This document shows positions 25,871-33,690 of a DNA stretch of 64,000 bases, one piece after another. Under the pieces are notes generated by a model. The model did no database searches, was not told the DNA's origin, and saw nothing but the letters and a program-made list of their open reading frames with translations. How positions within the stretch are numbered: position 1 is the stretch's first letter; every line of letters begins with the position of its first letter. Source of the DNA: Granulosicoccus sp964435305 (GTDB lineage: Bacteria; Pseudomonadota; Gammaproteobacteria; Granulosicoccales; Granulosicoccaceae); the NCBI GenBank assembly GCA_964435305.1, contig CAYSZH010000003.1:11437-75436 (forward strand). The letters run 5' to 3'. Both the position numbers and the translations under genes were made by a program.

Positions 25871-27622
25871 ATGAGTATGAACACACAAGTTGCAGACCTT
25901 TTGGCAAGGTATGAGCGGGTTATAGACGCTGGTAGCAGCAACGCAAAAACCCTGGTGCCCGCTTTTAACACGCTACGGCTTGCCGATGCAGCTCTGGATA
26001 AAAGCACGCTTGCAACCGACAAACCTGAACATGCATTACAAATTGTTGTGCTTGGTCCAACTCAGGCAGGCAAAAGTACCTTGTGTAATGTGCTTCTGGA
26101 TACCACTTCGGCAGGCATCAGTGCGTTAGCTGGCTATACCGTGCACGCACAGGGCTTTGCAATCAATACCGACGAAGCAGCGCTTGCTGAGTTAGAACCG
26201 ATTATGCGGCCGCTGGTAAAAGTAGACTCCACGCTTATCAATCAACAAAATCTTGAGCAGTATGTTCTCGAATCAGTATCCGCAGGCCCCGGAGCCATGA
26301 TTGATACGGGTGTCATTTGGGATTCACCCGACTTCGATTCGATCGAATCACAAGGCTATCGTGGCGCTGTACTACAAGCGGCCGCCCTGGCCGATGTACT
26401 AATACTGATGGTCAGCAAGGACAAATACGCTGACAAAACCGTATGGGATATGCTCGCGTTGGTCCGCCAGCTCGGCAAGCCGCTATTTGTGTGCATTAAC
26501 AAGCTAGATGAAGATGATAAAGCGACAGTAACGGATTCATTCAAGAGCCGGCACCAGGAGATGTTTGGCGAACCAGCTCCAGTCATTGTCTCATGGCCAT
26601 TTGTAAAGTCTGCAAACAAAAACGACGAGCGCATTGACGAACAAGCTGTGGATATCCCCGAAGTGCTACGCAATGAATTAAAGCAAGCACTTGATAATAC
26701 GATCCAGTCAGTTGACCGTGTAGCGCAGCGACAGCAGGTTATTAGTTTCGTAAAACAACACTGGCCGGTTTGGATAGAACCCATCAGTATCGAACAGGCC
26801 GCATTGGAAAATTGGCAACTGGCCGTAGATCAAGCGCTGAAAGCTGCCGAAGAGCGATACGTAAGCCGTTATCTCGACAACCCACACAAATACGATACGT
26901 TTAACCGTGCAATAGCGGAGCTACTGACGTTACTAGAAGTCCCGGGCATTGCTGGCACCTTAACGGCAGCTCGCACGGTTGTCACTTGGCCAGCCCGCAA
27001 ACTGTTTGGCCTTGGACAACAGGTCATCAGCCGCCAGACAGCACCCGCCGATCAAGAACAGGAAGTTTTGGATCTGATATTTGAACAAACGATGACAGGA
27101 TTACAAGGCCACATCATTGTGACGCAGCAAGAAAAAGAGGATCAGGCTAATTGGTGGCAGGCGCTACAAAAAGAAATGCTTGAACAGAAACCTGCGTTAA
27201 CGGATCAATTTAATAGTACCGCAAAACAGGTTCAAAATGAATTTGAACCCCGTATTGATGCTACTGCCCAACAGCTCTACACCCAGTTACAAAGCCAGCC
27301 TGCTCTACTTAATTCCTTGCGGGCTGCCAGGGTGACAACAGATGCAGCGGCTGTCGTACTGGCAGTAAAATCAGGAGGCTTAGCGGCTGCTGATCTTGTT
27401 ATCGCGCCAGCCATGTTATCCGTTACAACATTACTGACTGAAAGCGTGTTGGGCCAATACATGGAAAGGGCAAAAAAACAGCTCAAACAAGAGCAGCTGG
27501 ACGAAGTACGCAGTCGCTTGTTTCAGGCTGTTCTAGGTCAGCAGTTAAGCGATCTTTCGCAAAGTTTCAACGAGACAGAGGTCATGAGCTCAGGCGAGCC
27601 TGTAGACCTTACCTTACATTAA
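25871..27622 (+). CDS. Large P-loop GTPase, function unknown (GTPase A)
   Basis: A 583-residue protein with a GTPase domain near the N-terminus: G1 GPTQAGKST (62-70), a G3-like WDSPDFDS (150-157, without the usual D-x-x-G Gly) and G4 NKLD (210-213). The remainder is helical, with a hydrophobic hairpin around residues 505-540 (AAAVVLAVKSGGLAAADLVI) that could touch a membrane. The layout recalls dynamin-like or YcjX-like bacterial GTPases but I cannot assign a family. The start at 25871 is preferred because an earlier ATG at 25802 lies inside ubiA. It shares the PDFDS motif with the second GTPase at 33.7 kb. Confidence 0.75.
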   Translation: MSMNTQVADLLARYERVIDAGSSNAKTLVPAFNTLRLADAALDKSTLATDKPEHALQIVVLGPTQAGKSTLCNVLLDTTSAGISALAGYTVHAQGFAINTDEAALAELEPIMRPLVKVDSTLINQQNLEQYVLESVSAGPGAMIDTGVIWDSPDFDSIESQGYRGAVLQAAALADVLILMVSKDKYADKTVWDMLALVRQLGKPLFVCINKLDEDDKATVTDSFKSRHQEMFGEPAPVIVSWPFVKSANKNDERIDEQAVDIPEVLRNELKQALDNTIQSVDRVAQRQQVISFVKQHWPVWIEPISIEQAALENWQLAVDQALKAAEERYVSRYLDNPHKYDTFNRAIAELLTLLEVPGIAGTLTAARTVVTWPARKLFGLGQQVISRQTAPADQEQEVLDLIFEQTMTGLQGHIIVTQQEKEDQANWWQALQKEMLEQKPALTDQFNSTAKQVQNEFEPRIDATAQQLYTQLQSQPALLNSLRAARVTTDAAAVVLAVKSGGLAAADLVIAPAMLSVTTLLTESVLGQYMERAKKQLKQEQLDEVRSRLFQAVLGQQLSDLSQSFNETEVMSSGEPVDLTLH

Positions 27623-27695
27623 TTTTCTGATCGGATCACACCAGTTTTGCGTATCCTTCCTAGTGGAAAACCCGCAAGACCTCTATACTGGGCCA

Positions 27696-28184
27696 ATGCG
27701 TCGCTCTAAATTCATAGCCGTTTTACAAATTGCCTTTCTGATTTACGGGCAGCTTGTGGCTAATGTTCATGCTATTGGGCATTTGCATCTTGATGAAAAT
27801 AGTGCGCAGCATCACCTCGAAAAAGATCATGTGCACATAATCCCTGGCCACACTGGGGACAAGGCCCTGCAAAGCAGAGCTCGCTTTCAGCTCAGCTCAC
27901 TTATTCCTAACAGTAAGAGCCGCATTGCTTTCATACACTCGCATAGCTCAGACACTGCATCTATGCTGCAGCACAGCGGCGCTCACGCAAAAGGTGAAAG
28001 CACGGCGGAATACGACTGCGCGATATACCATGCTCTACTGAGCTTAAACGTCATTTTAGAGTTACCACAGTCTGAACCTACCGCACACGCACGTTGCACT
28101 GTTAATTCCACACTTCCGCGCACTTTTATAGCCAGCAGCGCGCCAGATCAAAAAAGTATACGGGCCCCACCTATTATTTCCTGA
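27696..28184 (+). CDS. Exported His-rich protein of the zinc uptake locus
   Basis: From ATG 27696 the protein begins MRRSKFIAVLQIAFLIYGQL, a signal peptide cleaved near VANVHA. The mature part is His-rich (HLHLDENSAQHHLEKDHVHI), contains YDCAIYHALLSLN and ends in IRAPPIIS, a tail style seen in DUF2946-like exported proteins. It sits 70 bases before zrgA. I infer a periplasmic zinc-binding or regulatory role from the His content and neighbourhood. A GTG at 27663 would add 11 residues before the signal peptide. No family can be named with confidence. Confidence 0.65.
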   Translation: MRRSKFIAVLQIAFLIYGQLVANVHAIGHLHLDENSAQHHLEKDHVHIIPGHTGDKALQSRARFQLSSLIPNSKSRIAFIHSHSSDTASMLQHSGAHAKGESTAEYDCAIYHALLSLNVILELPQSEPTAHARCTVNSTLPRTFIASSAPDQKSIRAPPIIS

Positions 28185-28254
28185 TATGCGTATTTCAAGA
28201 AGCGGCGCAATTTGTGCGTTTTTTATTTGCTATCTATATTCAGGAAATATCTAA

Positions 28255-28929
28255 ATGAAAATTTCAACTGTTTTGGCCGTTGCTGCGGCATTTTCATCTT
28301 CCACAAGCCTTGCTCAAACAGAGCGCGATCTGGACAGCCACGAACATGGCTCAGCGGCCCTTAATGTCGCGATTGACAATAGTTCAGTCATAATTGAACT
28401 GGACACACCTTGGAATAATCTGGTTGGCTTCGAACACGCCCCCAGCACCGAAGAGCAACACGCTCTGGTAGACAACAGCATGGCCACGTTAAACCAGCCG
28501 GACCAAATGTTTACTTTCAATGGCGCGAGTTGCGAAGCCACTGAAACGGTGGTTGAAAGTACCCTGGCGATGGAAGACGAACATCACGACGATCATGATG
28601 ACGACCATAAAGATGCTGACGGTCATGACGACCATGATGATGACCACGACGATCATGATGACGATCATAAAGATGCTGACGGTCATGACGAACATGACGA
28701 CCACGACCATGATGATCATGACGGCGAAGGTGAAACGCATTCCGAAGTATTGGTTTCTTACGCGTTCAACTGCGACAACATCGGGCAATTAACCAGCATC
28801 GATGTGAATTTGCTGGAAATCTGGTCAGGTTTTGAAGATCTGGATGTACAGCTAATTGGACCAGGTGGCCAGACCGCTGTTGAGCTAAGCCCTGAACAAA
28901 CGCAACTCGATGTAAGTGCTGTCCAATAG
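28255..28929 (+). CDS. zrgA: ZrgA family zinc uptake protein (DUF2796)
   Basis: A 224-residue periplasmic protein. A signal peptide (cleaved near SLA-QTE) is followed by the DUF2796 opening HEHGSAALNVAID and LDTPWNNLVGFEHAPST. A central metal-binding stretch of about 45 residues consists almost only of His and Asp. ZrgA is the zinc-binding component of the ZrgABCDE importer described in Vibrio cholerae. The His/Asp stretch carries a 60-base tandem duplication. The gene is followed by ABC ATPase, permease and DUF3299 genes, the same gene set as in Vibrio. No clear Zur box was found upstream. Confidence 0.88.
   Translation: MKISTVLAVAAAFSSSTSLAQTERDLDSHEHGSAALNVAIDNSSVIIELDTPWNNLVGFEHAPSTEEQHALVDNSMATLNQPDQMFTFNGASCEATETVVESTLAMEDEHHDDHDDDHKDADGHDDHDDDHDDHDDDHKDADGHDEHDDHDHDDHDGEGETHSEVLVSYAFNCDNIGQLTSIDVNLLEIWSGFEDLDVQLIGPGGQTAVELSPEQTQLDVSAVQ
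28588..28707 (+). repeat. 60-bp tandem duplication in zrgA encoding a His/Asp block
   Basis: Two copies of a 60-base unit (28588-28647 and 28648-28707) differ at only a few positions. Each encodes a 20-residue block containing DDHKDADGHDDHDDDH-like sequence. In-frame duplication alters the number of potential zinc ligands without breaking the gene. Confidence 0.9.
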
Positions 28930-28970
28930 ACAGTTCCTGTAGATATAAGGCGCACAAACCGGTATAGCCA

Positions 28971-29717
28971 ATGACTGAGACAGTCACTACGTCACAGCCA
29001 ATCGTGCAACTAAACGATGTGCGCTTTACATTTCCAGGCAGTTCGACGCCTGTTCTGACCATCGACGAGTTCGAGGTCAAAACAGGCGAGCGAATTTTTC
29101 TTCAAGGGCCTTCAGGCTCCGGTAAAACCACCTTACTCAACTTGATCGCAGCCGTTCTTACGCCACAAGCCGGCCGTGTGGTGGTGGATGATGTCGATCT
29201 GAACACACTGCGAGGCGGGCAAAAAGATCAGTTTCGTGTAGATCGAATTGGTTTGGTATTCCAACAGTTCAATTTACTGCCCTTTCTATCTGTAAGAGAA
29301 AATATTCAACTCCCTTGCCGATTTTCAAAGCAGCGTCGCACCCGAGCACTACAGAAAAGCTCAAATCTCGACACAGAAGTGGATCGTTTATTGGAAGCCA
29401 TGTATCTGGACCCGAATGACGTTCAAGATAGAGCGGCTACCAGCTTAAGTGTGGGCCAGCAACAACGCGTCGCTGTTGCAAGAGCATTGATCGGCAGCCC
29501 AGCGCTTATCATCGCAGACGAACCCACTTCAGCGTTAGACAGCGATGCCAGAGCGGCCTTTATTGATCTACTGTTTGCTGAAGTTGAAGCGGCTGCTTGC
29601 ACACTACTGTTTGTCAGCCACGATGCATCATTAGCCACTAATTTTGATCGCCATATCAATTTAGGTGAAATCAACACCAGTGCACAACAGGCCGACATGC
29701 TGGATGTAATGCGATGA
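28971..29717 (+). CDS. zrgC: ABC transporter ATP-binding protein, ZrgC/LolD type
   Basis: A 248-residue ATPase: Walker A GPSGSGKTTLLNL, Q-loop FQQFNLLPFLSV, signature LSVGQQQRVAVARAL, Walker B ALIIADEPTSALD and an H-loop in LFVSHD. The sequence is of the LolD/MacB subgroup that pairs with FtsX-type permeases. Its stop overlaps the next gene by four bases (ATGA). With ZrgA and the permease it should power zinc import. A mechanism of the MacB type, transmitting force to periplasmic ZrgA, is inferred rather than known. Confidence 0.87.
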   Translation: MTETVTTSQPIVQLNDVRFTFPGSSTPVLTIDEFEVKTGERIFLQGPSGSGKTTLLNLIAAVLTPQAGRVVVDDVDLNTLRGGQKDQFRVDRIGLVFQQFNLLPFLSVRENIQLPCRFSKQRRTRALQKSSNLDTEVDRLLEAMYLDPNDVQDRAATSLSVGQQQRVAVARALIGSPALIIADEPTSALDSDARAAFIDLLFAEVEAAACTLLFVSHDASLATNFDRHINLGEINTSAQQADMLDVMR

Positions 29718-30967
29718 TCGGTATTGCCTGGAAAAGCCTTTGTAATCGCTGGCCAACGGCTTTGCTTGCTGTACTGGCAATTACCATGAGTGTTGCCTTG
29801 ATTCTAACCGTTGAAAAAGTTCGGCGCGATGCACGCTCAAGCTTCACTCAAACCGTTTCCGGAACTGATTTAATTATCGGCGCAAGAAGTGGAGCCGTTC
29901 AGCTTTTACTGTACTCGGTTTTCAGAATTGGTAACGCGACAAATAATATTAGTTGGGAAAGCGTTCAGGAGATCAAGCAACGTTCTGCCATCGAATGGAC
30001 CATACCAATATCACTGGGCGATTCACACGCAGGCTTTCGGGTCGTTGGCACGTCACAGGATTACTTCACTTACTACCGATACGCTGACAAACAACCCTTG
30101 GAGTTGACCAGCGGCGTCATCTTTGATGATGTGTTCGATGCCGTAATCGGCCACACGGTTGCTGCGGAGCTCGGTTACGAAGTAGGCGACGCCATCGTTA
30201 TTGCACACGGCACTGGCTCAGTCGGCCTTGTGGAACATGACAAGCAACCTTTCAGAGTCAGCGGCATACTCGCCGCCACAGGTACCCCGGTTGACAGAGC
30301 GATACATGTGAGCCTAGAGGGAATTGAAGCCGTGCATGTCGATTGGCAAAATGGCGCCCCTATAAAAGGTGCAGCCACTGATGCCGATACCGTTCGTACT
30401 ATGGATTTGCAACCGTCAGCCGTTACAGCCTTGATGGTGGGGCTAAAATCCAGAGCGGCGGTTTTTCGTGAACAGCGTGCAATAAACACCTACCGTGCCG
30501 AGCCACTACTGGCCGTTTTGCCTGGTGTTGCACTTCAGGAGTTATGGAACCTGGTCGGGGTTGCTGAAATCGCCCTGTTGATTGTTTCAATTTGTGTCGT
30601 GGTAGCTGGTTTAGTCAATTTAATGTCCGTATTACTGGCAGGCTTAAACGAAAGGCGCCGGGAAATGGCCGTTTTGCGTTCTGCTGGCGCACGCCCTGCC
30701 CACGTATTTTTATTATTGTGTATAGAATCAACTATGCTGACGCTAGGAGGCATTCTGGCAGGCTTGGCGTTACACTACGTTCTGACTGCGATGGCGTCCA
30801 CTTTTGTGCAGAAACAATACGGACTTTCTGTTGTCTTATCCCTGCCAGACACGTCAGATTTGAAAATATTGCTTGCCATCGCCATTGCTGGGACGGTGGC
30901 CGGCACATTACCAGCCTTGCACGCGTACCGTAAATCGCTTGCAGATGGCCTATCTCAGCGGCTTTGA
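29714..30967 (+). CDS. zrgB: ABC transporter permease, ZrgB/FtsX type
   Basis: A 417-residue FtsX/MacB-type permease: one N-terminal span (TALLAVLAITMSVALILTV), a large periplasmic domain of about 230 residues (residues 40-270), then three C-terminal spans with the typical ERRREMAVLRSAGARPAHVF coupling loop. It overlaps the ATPase gene by four bases, as expected for interacting subunits. It is the membrane component of the putative zinc transporter. Confidence 0.87.
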   Translation: MIGIAWKSLCNRWPTALLAVLAITMSVALILTVEKVRRDARSSFTQTVSGTDLIIGARSGAVQLLLYSVFRIGNATNNISWESVQEIKQRSAIEWTIPISLGDSHAGFRVVGTSQDYFTYYRYADKQPLELTSGVIFDDVFDAVIGHTVAAELGYEVGDAIVIAHGTGSVGLVEHDKQPFRVSGILAATGTPVDRAIHVSLEGIEAVHVDWQNGAPIKGAATDADTVRTMDLQPSAVTALMVGLKSRAAVFREQRAINTYRAEPLLAVLPGVALQELWNLVGVAEIALLIVSICVVVAGLVNLMSVLLAGLNERRREMAVLRSAGARPAHVFLLLCIESTMLTLGGILAGLALHYVLTAMASTFVQKQYGLSVVLSLPDTSDLKILLAIAIAGTVAGTLPALHAYRKSLADGLSQRL

Positions 30968-30992
30968 GCGTTCTACCCTGGAGAATCAGAAT

Positions 30993-31580
30993 ATGACAAT
31001 CCGAAATACATTGGTCGGCTGCACCGCAGTCTGCATGGTTCTGGTATCCCTTAGCTCATTCGCTAGTTGGTGGCCGTTTTCCAAAAACAGCGACAAAAAC
31101 GCTAACGCCGCAAACGCCACAGAATTGGTTTGGGACGACCTGATCCCGGATGATTTTCAGCCACCTGAAAATCCGCTGATGACCATGTCCCAAGAAGAAA
31201 TCGATAAACTGATGGATGGCAGTGAAGAATCCAATGCACGGCTGACTGAATTGGAAGACGCATTTTACTACGCCCCCGTGGTCGACAATTTAGATGGCAA
31301 GCGCATAAAGATCCCGGCTTACATCACACCATTGGAATTCAACGGGCAGTCCAAGCTAAAAGAATTTCTGCTGGTACCTTATGTGGGCGCCTGCATTCAT
31401 GTGCCACCGCCACCGGCCAATCAGATTGTGCATGCTAAGTCTCCTGTGGCAATTAAAATTCCGGATATGTACGAACCGGTTTGGGCTACAGGTGTGATCA
31501 AAGCGGAAACCATACACAGTGACCTTGCTGAATCAGGATATCGTTTAGACGTAGAAAAAATAGAGCGATATGAGCAGTAA
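30993..31580 (+). CDS. zrgE: DUF3299 protein, ZrgE family
   Basis: A 195-residue exported protein with a signal peptide (VLVSLSSFASW) and a DUF3299 domain: KRIKIPAYITPLEF and FLLVPYVGACIHVPPPPANQ are family hallmarks. The Cys-x-His of GACIHVPPPP may bind metal. The GGAG at 30979-30984 supports ATG 30993; an earlier frame start at 30873 lies inside the permease gene. DUF3299 proteins regularly follow ZrgABC-type genes and are assumed to help zinc uptake. Confidence 0.85.
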   Translation: MTIRNTLVGCTAVCMVLVSLSSFASWWPFSKNSDKNANAANATELVWDDLIPDDFQPPENPLMTMSQEEIDKLMDGSEESNARLTELEDAFYYAPVVDNLDGKRIKIPAYITPLEFNGQSKLKEFLLVPYVGACIHVPPPPANQIVHAKSPVAIKIPDMYEPVWATGVIKAETIHSDLAESGYRLDVEKIERYEQ

Positions 31581-31679
31581 GGCAGCGCATCGCTATTGGT
31601 AACATAGCCTCAATCGGCGTCAGAGTTTGATTAACCGATGGTGTAAAAAACCAGTAAAAATCAGGCGAATCACTTCGAT

Positions 31680-33584
31680 CTACTTTGACAGCTTAAACAA
31701 TTGACTGAGCTGCGTTATCAGGGCGCGGCTAAGCTTGTTAGCATCATAAATAGTAATTGATTTCTGGTAATAAGCCGACACATCGTGCCCAATACCAATT
31801 GCCGCCAGCTCCACCTCGCCCTGTTTTTCAAGTTGCGCGATAACCGCGTGCAAATGTTCCACTAAATAGTTTTCGGAATTGTGCGCCATGGTGCTGGTAT
31901 CGATAGGAGCACCGTCCGAAATCATCATGATGATTTTGCGCTGTTCTGGCCGGCGTTGAATGCGTTTTTGGGCCCATAGCAAAGCCTCGCCATCGATGTT
32001 TTGCTTGAGTATGTCGCCACGCAACATCAGCCCAATACCTTTACGCGCACTGCGATACGGCACATCAGCACTTTTATAAATAATATGACGTAAGCCATTT
32101 AGCCGCCCAGGGTTAGCCGGCTCGCCATCGCTTTGCCATGCGCGCAAACTATGCCCACCATGTAGCTCAGTGGTTGTAAAGCCTAGAATTTCGACGCTGA
32201 CACCGCATCGCTCTAAGGTACGGGCCAATATATCGGTGCACGCTGCGGCAATCGTAATCGGTTTGCCCAGCATGGATTTGGAGTTATCTACCAAGAGGGT
32301 TATGGTGGTGTCTCTGAATTTTTGCTCACTCTCAGCTTTAAATGATAAAGACGATAAGGGCTGCGTCACGACTCGCGTTAAGCGTGAGGTATCAAGATGC
32401 CCCTCATCCAAATCAAATTGCCAATGACGTTGCTGCTCCGCCATTAGTACGCGTTGCAGGCGACCAGATAATCTGCCCACCAAAGATGAATATCGCTGAA
32501 TTTGTTCATCAAGCCGCACCCGCAAAGCATCCAGTTCAGCATCCGTACTCAATTGCTGAGCTGATACGATTTCATCAAATGCATTGGAATAAACTTGATA
32601 GGTACCACCAGCATAGATCACTCGCTGTGAGATTCCTTCAGTTCCTGCCGCAACAGGCGCATCCTGACTAGGCATTGAAGATGCTGCTTGGTCGGCGGCA
32701 TCAACGGCCGATTCAACGCTCTGCCGCTGCTCTTCAAGTTCTTCGCGCATCGCTGCAGCCGCTGATTTTTCCAGCGCAAGCTCATCAATATCGCCTTGCG
32801 CATCGACATCTTCAGAATGGCCTGCTGGTTCTTGTGCACTTTCATCTGTTACGACAGTCTCAGCATCCTGAAAACCATCTTCACCCAGCGACACGATTGA
32901 GTCAGAATCAATTGCATTGATGATGTCTATCACCATCTGGGCATACTGTTGCTGACTGGGTGCTAGTTGAATCAGTTGTGAGAAGCGATGACCAACCGCC
33001 GCATTCACAGCCTCACGCCACAGAGACAATAACGATTGCATACCTGATGGAGAGGGCTTGCCAGTAAGTGATTCTCGTGCCAGACAAGCAAGCACCAAGG
33101 CAAGTTGCTCGGCTCCAGATGCGATTCGCACCGTGGCGGCGGCGTGCGTGCGTGAATGTAATTCGCTTAAGTTGCGTGATACACCAGAGTAAGCATTCGC
33201 ACCCAGAGACTCGCAGCGAACCTGCTCAAGTGCATTGAATATGCGTGCCGCTTTGTGGTCGTAGGGGCACAAGCTGGCATGCAACTCCTCATCGTGGTGA
33301 GCCGCAACCAAGGCAATAGCATCGCTTAATCCACGAAGCATCGGTGATGGCACCAACGGCTGTTCAGTAATATCGACGGGGATTGCAAAGTCGAGCGTAC
33401 GTAAGGCTTCATTCTCACGGATATCTGTTACTACATGCGGATCATTGGCAAGCGAGCGCACGCAGGCATCCGAGCAGCGCTTGAACTGCTCAGCCGTCAG
33501 AGCTAGGTTTTTTTCCGATTGTTTACCCGCGCGCATGTGCTCATTATCCGTGTATCCTGCTATTTTTGTTGTATGTCTTTTCAT
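31680..33584 (-). CDS. CobT-like cobaltochelatase subunit / VWA protein
   Basis: A 634-residue protein resembling CobT, the VWA-containing subunit of aerobic cobaltochelatase. It has an N-terminal helical region (QALTAEQ-like to residue 225), an acidic low-complexity middle (about 230-330) and a C-terminal VWA domain with the MIDAS motif D433-N-S435-K-S437 (TITLLVDNSKSMLGKPITIA) and IIMMISDGAPID. CobT works with the AAA ATPase CobS and the catalytic CobN to insert cobalt into hydrogenobyrinic acid diamide. Neither partner is in the window. It may therefore be an orphan used for other metal or remodelling work. An ATG at codon 17 is an alternative start. Confidence 0.78.
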   Translation of the reverse strand: MKRHTTKIAGYTDNEHMRAGKQSEKNLALTAEQFKRCSDACVRSLANDPHVVTDIRENEALRTLDFAIPVDITEQPLVPSPMLRGLSDAIALVAAHHDEELHASLCPYDHKAARIFNALEQVRCESLGANAYSGVSRNLSELHSRTHAAATVRIASGAEQLALVLACLARESLTGKPSPSGMQSLLSLWREAVNAAVGHRFSQLIQLAPSQQQYAQMVIDIINAIDSDSIVSLGEDGFQDAETVVTDESAQEPAGHSEDVDAQGDIDELALEKSAAAAMREELEEQRQSVESAVDAADQAASSMPSQDAPVAAGTEGISQRVIYAGGTYQVYSNAFDEIVSAQQLSTDAELDALRVRLDEQIQRYSSLVGRLSGRLQRVLMAEQQRHWQFDLDEGHLDTSRLTRVVTQPLSSLSFKAESEQKFRDTTITLLVDNSKSMLGKPITIAAACTDILARTLERCGVSVEILGFTTTELHGGHSLRAWQSDGEPANPGRLNGLRHIIYKSADVPYRSARKGIGLMLRGDILKQNIDGEALLWAQKRIQRRPEQRKIIMMISDGAPIDTSTMAHNSENYLVEHLHAVIAQLEKQGEVELAAIGIGHDVSAYYQKSITIYDANKLSRALITQLSQLFKLSK

Positions 33585-33690
33585 AACGGCGAGCTAACGC
33601 ATTAGTCATGAGAAACGCATTGCATTGACGACGCTTGCAACGTAATTAAACCTGTTATTCAAACGATGATGAGTAAACGATCAAATAACC

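Noticed and set aside
27600..28255. Possible Zur box before the zinc uptake genes
   Set aside because: I looked for a GAAATGTTATA-type palindrome in both upstream gaps and found none convincing.
28573..28730. CRISPR-like repetitive DNA
   Set aside because: The repetition is codon-level His/Asp bias plus a 60-bp in-frame duplication inside zrgA, with no unique spacers.
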